Assembly (NCBI RefSeq): GCF_014349235.1
Contig: NZ_JACSOH010000002.1
Location: forward strand, 186,001 to 250,000
From: Cytophaga sp. FL35
GTDB lineage: Bacteria > Bacteroidota > Bacteroidia > Flavobacteriales > Flavobacteriaceae
DNA: 64,000 bases
Direction: 5' to 3'
The notes under the pieces were generated by a model, which worked only from the letters and a program-made list of their open reading frames with translations, was not told where the DNA came from and did not search any database. Shown here in pieces: positions 56,215-61,772 of this stretch (position 1 is the stretch's first letter; each line of letters starts with the position of its first letter). The translations under genes were made by a program, and so were the position numbers.

Positions 56215-56511
56215 TTAATTGTTGATTGCATTACTGGGTGGAAAATATAGGAATGGCCATTAATTAAATAGCGCAATAAAAAAGATAAATGGCTCAATCC
56301 CTTAACTAAAAATTATATCTGTAATGTGTTAATTTGGTCTAACAAATGAAAACAAAAAATATTAGAAAACAAGCATTAGCCGAGAAATTACGACAAATTG
56401 TTCATTATGGATTTTAATAGTGGTCTTAATACCTAAATTTTTTCACAATTCACTCATTACAAGTTACTTAATTTTTATATTTTCAATTTATACTATTAAA
56501 AACGCTGTTCC
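56215..56511. other. Divergent intergenic region, nothing identified
   Basis: AT-rich 297 bp between speA and the 56512 gene. A 23-codon ATG frame (56346-56417) is present but has no support. No clear promoter, repeat or RNA was found. Confidence 0.4.
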
Positions 56512-57222
56512 ATGAAATATAGATGTCATATTATTTTACTGTTAACAATTACAATGAGCTTTTTTACGGCTCCCTTTGCCTATTCACAAATAAAAAACGG
56601 AGCCTATTTTTCTACGTTAAAAGACGAAAAACATGAATTGAAAATTGATGGCGATTACCTAACATGGACAGTTTATAAAGAAGAGCCCGCAAATTTTATT
56701 AGGACCGTAGGTGGATTTTTCACAGTAGAAACGGGAAAATTGTTGGTGAATTTAGAATTCAACTCGGAATATGACGACAATAATAGGAAGCAATTGGCTT
56801 ACCCTATTGATTTTTCTAACGGACAAATTCTTATAAGTATCCCTGAAAAATTGATTTTCGATAAAACAAAAGAAAACACGCAAGAACTTGACGGTAAGTG
56901 GCTTTTTGCCACCAGAGGCCCCGATACCGGACAAGAAAGACGCGGTGACGACAACCCCAGAAAGACTTTAAAATTTTTAATGGATGGAAGGTTTCAGTGG
57001 ATTGCCTATAATACAGAAACATTTAAATTTCATGGCACAGGAGGAGGTTCATTTACCTCTACCAGCGGAAATTATATAGAGGAAATAGAGTATTTTTCAA
57101 GGGACGACTCCAGAGTGGGCGCCACCCTAAAATTCCATTACGAATTAAAAGACAACGATTGGCACCACACTGGAAAAAATTCGAAGGGCGAGCCTATGTA
57201 TGAAATTTGGTCCAAACGTTGA
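56512..57222 (+). CDS. Secreted hypothetical protein
   Basis: 236 residues with a signal peptide (LLLTITMSFFTAPFAYSQ). The mature part looks like two similar lipocalin-like beta domains: a first half (about 25-125; GAYFSTLKDEKHELKIDGDYLTWTVY, FIRTVGGFFTVETGKLLVNLEFNSE) and a second half (about 130-236; GKWLFATRGPDTGQ, FQWIAYNTETFKFHGTGGGSFT, GNYIEEIEYFSRD). The repeated Y/W-x-G-G-x-F-T pattern suggests internal duplication. Family not recognised with certainty; no neighbours in the same operon. Confidence 0.75.
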   Translation: MKYRCHIILLLTITMSFFTAPFAYSQIKNGAYFSTLKDEKHELKIDGDYLTWTVYKEEPANFIRTVGGFFTVETGKLLVNLEFNSEYDDNNRKQLAYPIDFSNGQILISIPEKLIFDKTKENTQELDGKWLFATRGPDTGQERRGDDNPRKTLKFLMDGRFQWIAYNTETFKFHGTGGGSFTSTSGNYIEEIEYFSRDDSRVGATLKFHYELKDNDWHHTGKNSKGEPMYEIWSKR

Positions 57223-57253
57223 ATAATTTTACAAAAAGTCAATTTGGAAAAAG

Positions 57254-57325
57254 TAGCCCCGGCAAGAATCGAACTTGCATCTAAAGTTTAGGAAACTTCT
57301 ATTCTATCCATTGAACTACGGGGCC
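57254..57325 (-). tRNA. tRNA-Arg, anticodon CCT
   Basis: 72 nt on the minus strand folds as a full cloverleaf: acceptor GGCCCCG/CGGGGCT with discriminator A, D stem GTTC/GAAT, anticodon stem GAAGT/ACTTT with loop TTCCTAA (anticodon CCT), variable AGAT, and T stem GCAAG/CTTGC with loop TTCGATT. CCA is not encoded. Its 5' half and upstream flank are duplicated 365 bp upstream (minus sense), see the repeat entries. Confidence 0.93.
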
Positions 57326-57424
57326 AATTGTAGAGGGAGGCAAAATTAAGAATACTTTTTTAAGAGCCTCTTACTTATCTCCGGATATTTTAATAAATTT
57401 TCTAGATAGACCCTACTTTTCATC
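57304..57424. repeat. Direct repeat copy A (intact): tRNA-Arg 5' half, spacer and GIY-YIG 3' end
   Basis: About 121 bp, nearly identical to 57669-57789 (offset exactly 365 bp, four mismatches by eye). It covers the acceptor 5' strand and D-arm start of tRNA-Arg, the 20-bp spacer and the last ~26 codons of the GIY-YIG gene. Confidence 0.9.
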
Positions 57425-57630
57425 TTTTTGATATGTTTTTCGATTCCCAATGCAATCGTCCTATTAGGAACCGGCAAGGTAAAATGATACTGCCAAGGAA
57501 TTGAGTTTTTAGTTACGCCAATGTTCAGTTCAACATTATTATGCCAGTTCAGACGGGTTTCTAAATTCGCTGTCTCACCAATGTAGAATCCTTTGGTTTT
57601 TTCCGATTGGATTACATATACATAATGCAT
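57346..57630 (-). CDS. GIY-YIG nuclease-domain protein (UPF0213/YhbQ-like)
   Basis: 94 residues from ATG 57630 (MHYVYVIQSEKTKGFYIGET). The GIY-YIG signature is YVYVIQ...FYIGETANLETRLNWHN, with catalytic Arg/His/Glu-type residues RLNWHN and IEKHIKKMKS. The frame stays open upstream, but that extension is a translation of the broken tRNA copy and is not protein. Such solitary GIY-YIG genes are frequent in Bacteroidota. It lies 20 bp upstream of intact tRNA-Arg on the same strand and begins 8 bp after the homology with the tRNA anticodon loop ends. Confidence 0.85.
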   Translation of the reverse strand: MHYVYVIQSEKTKGFYIGETANLETRLNWHNNVELNIGVTKNSIPWQYHFTLPVPNRTIALGIEKHIKKMKSRVYLENLLKYPEISKRLLKKYS

Positions 57631-57637
57631 ACATAAA

Positions 57638-57690
57638 TTTAGGAAACTTCTCCCGATAGCTATCGGGACTATCCATTGAACTACGGGGCC
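57638..57690 (-). pseudogene. Broken tRNA-Arg(CCT): 5' half interrupted by a palindrome
   Basis: In minus sense it reads GGCCCCGTAGTTCAATGGAT-AG, then an 18-bp palindrome, then GAAGTTTCCTAAA, and stops matching the intact tRNA right after the anticodon loop. The AATA of the intact gene (part of the D stem) is replaced by the palindrome, and the 3' half is absent. It cannot make a tRNA. Confidence 0.85.
57651..57668. repeat. Perfect 18-bp palindrome TCCCGATAGCTATCGGGA
   Basis: Two exact 9-bp arms without a loop. It sits inside the broken tRNA copy exactly where the intact gene has AATA. The sequence resembles short palindromes often scattered in flavobacterial genomes; only one copy was noticed here. 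Confidence 0.85.
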
Positions 57691-57789
57691 AATTGTAGAG
57701 GGAGGCAAAATTAAGAATACTTTTTTAAGAGCCTCTTACTTATTTCCGGATATTTTAATAAATTTTATAAATAGACCCTACTTTTTATC
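57669..57789. repeat. Direct repeat copy B, with remnant of a second GIY-YIG gene
   Basis: Near-identical to 57304-57424. Its GIY-YIG portion (57720-57789, minus) corresponds to the last ~22 codons, but a change turns the Glu codon after RVYL into TAA, and nothing upstream of 57790 resembles the gene. It is a decayed second copy. Confidence 0.85.
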
Positions 57790-57800
57790 ATATTTCCACT

Positions 57801-57833
57801 TAAAAAGGGCATCTACGTTTCGTATATGCCCTT
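57801..57833 (-). terminator. Terminator of the Gfo/Idh/MocA gene
   Basis: Outer stem AAGGGCAT (57805-57812) with ATGCCCTT (57826-57833), inner stem TACG/CGTA, loop TTT. In minus sense it is followed by a TTTTT run. It lies 30 bp after the stop codon of the minus-strand oxidoreductase. Confidence 0.88.
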
Positions 57834-57862
57834 CCTTTAATTAGTATCTATCGAAGAACTTT

Positions 57863-59203
57863 TTAAACGTTCTCAGGAACCTCAAATCCTTCGCGATAAT
57901 CTCTAGTTAAATAGGTATCTGCCTCAGCGTCATTTATAAATTTCTCCGTTTTTGGATCAAAATTCAGAACTCGTCCCGTTCTGTAGGCAATGTTTCCTAA
58001 ATGGGCCAGACCAGAAGACAAATGCGCTGTTTCTACTGGGCCATTAAGTATAGATTTGTCGTGTTTACGAACCGCTTCAATAAAATTGGCAAAATGTCCA
58101 TCGGTACCACCGTTACCACGATCCATACCAGTGCCGGACTCTCCTCCGTCTTCTCCAGATTTTCCAGGAGTTCTATCTTTACCTAGATAGGTTTTGTATT
58201 TATCATAGCCATCAACTACCAATACCCCTTTATCTCCATAAAAAATATTCCCTACTGTAGCACCTCCCTCAGTATTGGTACACCAAGGACGTACTTCAAA
58301 TTGAATAATCTTGTTCTCTTCTGGATATTTATATACCGAGGTTAGTACTTCGGGAGTTTCCTTACTATCGTCCCAAAGGAATTTACCCCCCATCGCAGTA
58401 ATTTCTGAAGGTAGACCAACATCAAGTCCCCACATACAGAGGTCCGTTTCATGGATACCTTGGTTACCAACATCACCATTGCCATAATCCCAATGCCAAT
58501 GCCAGTTGTAGTGGACCAGGTTTTCCGTAAAAGGTTCCTTTTGGGCAGGTCCTGTCCAAAGATCATAATCCAATCCTTCGGGAACTTGGGAAAGACCTTT
58601 GTCCCCAATATCGGGCCTCCATCTAAATACCAATCCACGAGACATATAGACCCTACCAATATAACCATCGCGCATTAACTGAATCGCCTCATTTATAGCC
58701 GGTGAACTTCTTAACTGAACACCATGTTGTACAATACGATCATATTTATTAGCAGCCTCGACCATTTTTCTTCCTTCCCAAATATTATGGGACCCGGGCT
58801 TTTCAACGTACACGTCTTTCCCCGCTTGACAAGCCCATATAACGGAAAGAGCATGCCAATGGTTAGGACTTGCAATACTGACCACATCAATATCCTTATC
58901 GTCAAAAACCCTGCGTAAGTCTTGCTCTAAAGAAACTTTTTTATCATATGTCTCTTTAAATTCTTTCTGTCTGTCCTTCAAAACATTCATATCGGGATCG
59001 CACAAGGTAGCCACCCTAACATTGTCTTGGTTCATTAAGCTTTTAATGTGTGATTTGCCCCTTCCATTTACCCCAAGAACGGCCGCATTGATTCGGTCAT
59101 TTGCCCCGAAAACGTTTGCGGACACAATAGTTGGAGCTGCAACAATTCCTGTTCCCGCAACGGCAGTTTTTTTGATAAATGATCTTCTACTAGATGATTT
59201 CAT
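57863..59203 (-). CDS. Gfo/Idh/MocA-family oxidoreductase, Tat-exported
   Basis: 446 residues. The N-terminus is a twin-arginine signal (SRRSFIKKTAVAGTGIVAAPTIVSA). The Rossmann domain follows (INAAVLGVNGRGKSHI, VSIASPNHWHALSVIWACQAGKDVYVEKP with the catalytic-type EKP), then the C-terminal alpha/beta domain (NWHWHWDYGNGDVGNQGIHETDLCMWGL). By family it oxidises sugar or inositol derivatives using a tightly held NAD(P). Export by Tat is the norm for this Bacteroidota subgroup. Substrate unknown; single-gene unit with its own terminator. Confidence 0.9.
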   Translation of the reverse strand: MKSSSRRSFIKKTAVAGTGIVAAPTIVSANVFGANDRINAAVLGVNGRGKSHIKSLMNQDNVRVATLCDPDMNVLKDRQKEFKETYDKKVSLEQDLRRVFDDKDIDVVSIASPNHWHALSVIWACQAGKDVYVEKPGSHNIWEGRKMVEAANKYDRIVQHGVQLRSSPAINEAIQLMRDGYIGRVYMSRGLVFRWRPDIGDKGLSQVPEGLDYDLWTGPAQKEPFTENLVHYNWHWHWDYGNGDVGNQGIHETDLCMWGLDVGLPSEITAMGGKFLWDDSKETPEVLTSVYKYPEENKIIQFEVRPWCTNTEGGATVGNIFYGDKGVLVVDGYDKYKTYLGKDRTPGKSGEDGGESGTGMDRGNGGTDGHFANFIEAVRKHDKSILNGPVETAHLSSGLAHLGNIAYRTGRVLNFDPKTEKFINDAEADTYLTRDYREGFEVPENV

Positions 59204-59876
59204 TTTCTCGTTAATTAGTTTTAGTTAAGTTTTAAAGAATAAATCTTCAGGGTATAATTGTGCAATCGAATACGCAACAAAACCCAAAAGAACAAGGTGA
59301 AGATAAGAATTCTCTACATAAATTCTCCTAAAAAATTAGTAATTTGCCAATTAAACACTTCTGAAACTGATTATCCAGCCACCCAGACAACCAAAACCAT
59401 AGAGACCAAAGTAGACCCTATCAATTTGCAAGCTGTGAAATCGGAAGGTTTTTTTATTGTTCTCCCGTTGAAAAGACGATGAACAAACAGGCTATTACAA
59501 AACAAATAGCGAAAAAACAGAAAAGGACAATATAGTTATCCATAAGTAGGTGTTTTCCTCAAAAGTACTCAAAATCACCTGATACAAATTGAATGAATAT
59601 TAATTTTCGATGAAATCCCCGTTATTAATAAGTCGTACTGATTTTAATCGATCATAATGTTTTGTTAATCGGAAAGAAGGACATTCATCGATAAACCACA
59701 CATAGGTTGAGTCTGAGCCTCACCCACAAACTAAATATTTCTTTAACAGTTATTTAAAACTTCCTTGAATAGAGCAATATTCTTTCTTTTAAGGTCACTA
59801 GTGAAAATTCATGTATTGTAATTTCATGATAGTTCAAAATCGTATGGGATAATTAATAATCTAAAAAACAATCATT
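59204..59876. other. 673-bp region without confirmed gene
   Basis: AT-rich stretch between the divergent Gfo/Idh gene and csbD. It holds one short hydrophobic minus-strand frame (59454-59543, listed separately) and a 74-codon plus frame (59258-59482) with unconvincing composition. No tRNA, repeat or clear promoter was seen. Confidence 0.5.
59454..59543 (-). CDS. Possible 29-residue single-span membrane peptide
   Basis: ATG frame encoding MDNYIVLFCFFAICFVIACL, then IVFSTGEQ and stop. One hydrophobic helix flanked by a short polar N-terminus and an acidic C-terminus. It is too short for most gene finders. No homologue is recognised; support is only composition and a proper start and stop. Confidence 0.3.
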   Translation of the reverse strand: MDNYIVLFCFFAICFVIACLFIVFSTGEQ

Positions 59877-60062
59877 ATGAATAAAGATCAGTTAGAAGGA
59901 AAATGGAAACAGATCAAGGGAGAGTTTAAACAGAAATATGGTAAAGTGACCGGAGACGACCTCACCTTTACCGAAGGAAAGTTTGACGAAATGTTAGGAA
60001 ATCTTCAAGAGCAGACAGGTAAAACCAAAGAAGAGCTGAAAGAGGAGATAAGAACTTGGTAA
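59877..60062 (+). CDS. CsbD-family stress protein
   Basis: 61 residues, complete. MNKDQLEGKWKQIKGEFKQKYGKVTGDDL and EQTGKTKEELKEEI match the CsbD/YjbJ family of small, highly hydrophilic general-stress proteins. Monocistronic, with a hairpin 9 bp after the stop. Function in the cell is poorly known for the whole family. Confidence 0.92.
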   Translation: MNKDQLEGKWKQIKGEFKQKYGKVTGDDLTFTEGKFDEMLGNLQEQTGKTKEELKEEIRTW

Positions 60063-60070
60063 TATGAACT

Positions 60071-60091
60071 GAGCCCCGATGTACGGGGCTC
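60071..60091 (+). terminator. Terminator hairpin of csbD-like gene
   Basis: Perfect 8-bp stem GAGCCCCG / CGGGGCTC with loop ATGTA, followed by TTAACATTT. The T-tail is weak. Confidence 0.65.
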
Positions 60092-60119
60092 TTAACATTT
60101 CTTATAGGCCAATCACACG

Positions 60120-60725
60120 CTAATCATAAATCTCAACTACCATATCAACCTCAATAGCAATATCACCTGGAAGAGACCCCATACCAACTGCCGCTCTCGC
60201 ATGTTTCCCCCTTTCTCCAAAAACGGCTACCAGTAAATCTGAATACCCGTTCACTACTTTTGGCTGGTCTGTAAAATCTGAAGTGCAATTGACCATTCCT
60301 TTAACTTTAACGATTCGCTTTACCTTATTAAGATTTCCTAATTCTGCTTTTAAAACTGACAGTTGATTGATTCCCGTAAGCCTAGCTGCCTCATAACCAT
60401 CCTCAATACTTAATTCCTTCCCAACTTTCCCCGTAATATTCTTCCCATCTGGCTTTAGTGGTCCTTTACCGGACAGAAATATAAGATTACCCGTTCTAAC
60501 AGCATTCACATAATTAGCCATGGGGGAAGAAGGGGTATTTAGCGTAATTCCCATTTCTTTTAGCTTGAGTTCGGGGTTGTAATCGGGATCTATTTCAGGA
60601 TTACGAGAAGAAACGGCATCGGGTTGAATGGACTCCTCTTCGCTTGCCTTATTTTCCCTAAAGCAGGACATCACCAAGAAGATACACAGAAAATATAAAG
60701 ATATGAATGTGAATCTAGATTTCAT
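60120..60725 (-). CDS. RidA/YjgF-family protein with lipoprotein signal
   Basis: 201 residues. An N-terminal lipoprotein signal (ISLYFLCIFLVMSC, Cys21) and a charged linker precede the RidA domain (about 55-200; GITLNTPSSPMANYVNAVRTGNLIFLSGKGP, then MVNCTSDF, ARAAVGMGSLPGDIAIEVDMVVEI). Canonical RidA enzymes are ~130 residues, cytosolic imine deaminases; the exported, lipid-anchored form is unusual. The conserved Arg of RidA is present in ARAAVG. Confidence 0.88.
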   Translation of the reverse strand: MKSRFTFISLYFLCIFLVMSCFRENKASEEESIQPDAVSSRNPEIDPDYNPELKLKEMGITLNTPSSPMANYVNAVRTGNLIFLSGKGPLKPDGKNITGKVGKELSIEDGYEAARLTGINQLSVLKAELGNLNKVKRIVKVKGMVNCTSDFTDQPKVVNGYSDLLVAVFGERGKHARAAVGMGSLPGDIAIEVDMVVEIYD

Positions 60726-60897
60726 TTAAAGTGGAAAGTTTGGTTCGGTAAAATTCAATGATCAAAACGTTAAATTAAGGGATTTATCTTAATCAAAAGA
60801 AGCAAGACCAAAAAAAAGTGCTCGAACACACAATTTTTATTAATCTGACAATTAAGTACTACATAATTATACTAATCGTATCTAATGTACTTACTAA

Positions 60898-61626
60898 TTA
60901 ATCGAATTTAAGGGTTCCAAAAAATTCCGGACGGTGAAAATCCGGTTTTTCCGTACCAACGGCATTCCAAGTTACATAATGTGGTTTGGATGTATCATCT
61001 CCACATTTATAGAAATTAGCCTTTGAAACTAATCCCTGTAAATTGATTTCCTTAGAGAAAGTCCATGCCTCTTCCTGAATCAATACCGTCATTTCCCATT
61101 GGTGGTTACCACTTTTTTCTTCAAACGGTGCATCACCCAAACTTGAAATTGTTTTGATGTATTTTTCTATTACTTCCTTATCCACAAATTGACGTTCTCC
61201 CCTACCCGGACCATAGGCCAGATGAGTGGTGCCAATGCAGTTAAACTCAAAATTATAGTAGTGGCCATCTTGCAAAGGGTCTATAAAGAATTCCACGCAA
61301 CTATCTCTGTGGGTAGGAGAATTAGCTTCTGAAAATTGGGCTAGAATATGCCCTTCTTCCACATAAAATTTGAGCCAAATTTCGTTTTGATGACGTGCTA
61401 TTCTAAATTGTACCGTTGGTCGATACGAAAAGGAGTCCCAATTAATTGTAGCAATTTCCTGAAGGGCAGTGTGTTTCTCCAACAATTCGGAAACCTGCTT
61501 CAAATCTCCATTGGCATTGGTGGTGATTTCTTTAACCATCAAGGTCTTTCCCATATTCTTTTCTGTTTGTGACATGGTCATTAAATGTATTAAAAGGGCG
61601 GGTATGATGAAAATTCTAAGAATCAT
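60898..61626 (-). CDS. CBM9-like carbohydrate-binding-fold protein
   Basis: 242 residues with an N-terminal hydrophobic stretch (LRIFIIPALLIHLMTMS), probably a signal peptide. The mature part is a family 9-like beta-sandwich: RPTVQFRIARHQNEIWLKFYVEEGHILA, DSCVEFFIDPLQDGHYYNFEFNCIGT and WEMTVLIQEEAW. In Bacteroidota such proteins bind carbohydrates or small ligands, often next to oxidoreductases. It is divergent from the large cytochrome-type gene at 61773. Confidence 0.82.
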   Translation of the reverse strand: MILRIFIIPALLIHLMTMSQTEKNMGKTLMVKEITTNANGDLKQVSELLEKHTALQEIATINWDSFSYRPTVQFRIARHQNEIWLKFYVEEGHILAQFSEANSPTHRDSCVEFFIDPLQDGHYYNFEFNCIGTTHLAYGPGRGERQFVDKEVIEKYIKTISSLGDAPFEEKSGNHQWEMTVLIQEEAWTFSKEINLQGLVSKANFYKCGDDTSKPHYVTWNAVGTEKPDFHRPEFFGTLKFD

Positions 61627-61772
61627 GAATGTCCTTACTTAAAATCCGAAGGTACATAATTTTGAGGCTTGCTATTTCGGGAAGTTCTTTTGCCGCATTT
61701 TTAAGTCTACGCTTCACAATTGAAATTATCTTTTTTGTATCTTGTTAGTCAATCCTTTACCAAACTCAACTA

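Noticed and set aside
56346-56417. 23-codon basic ATG frame upstream of the 56512 gene
   Set aside because: Too short, no supporting motif, and AT-rich sequence gives such frames by chance.
57631-57708. N-terminal extension of the GIY-YIG frame (26 residues upstream of Met at 57630)
   Set aside because: It is a translation through the broken tRNA copy and palindrome; the GIY-YIG homology starts at the internal Met.
59258-59482. 74-codon plus-strand frame
   Set aside because: Composition is unlike a Bacteroidota protein, there is no promoter or recognisable motif, and it overlaps the small hydrophobic frame.
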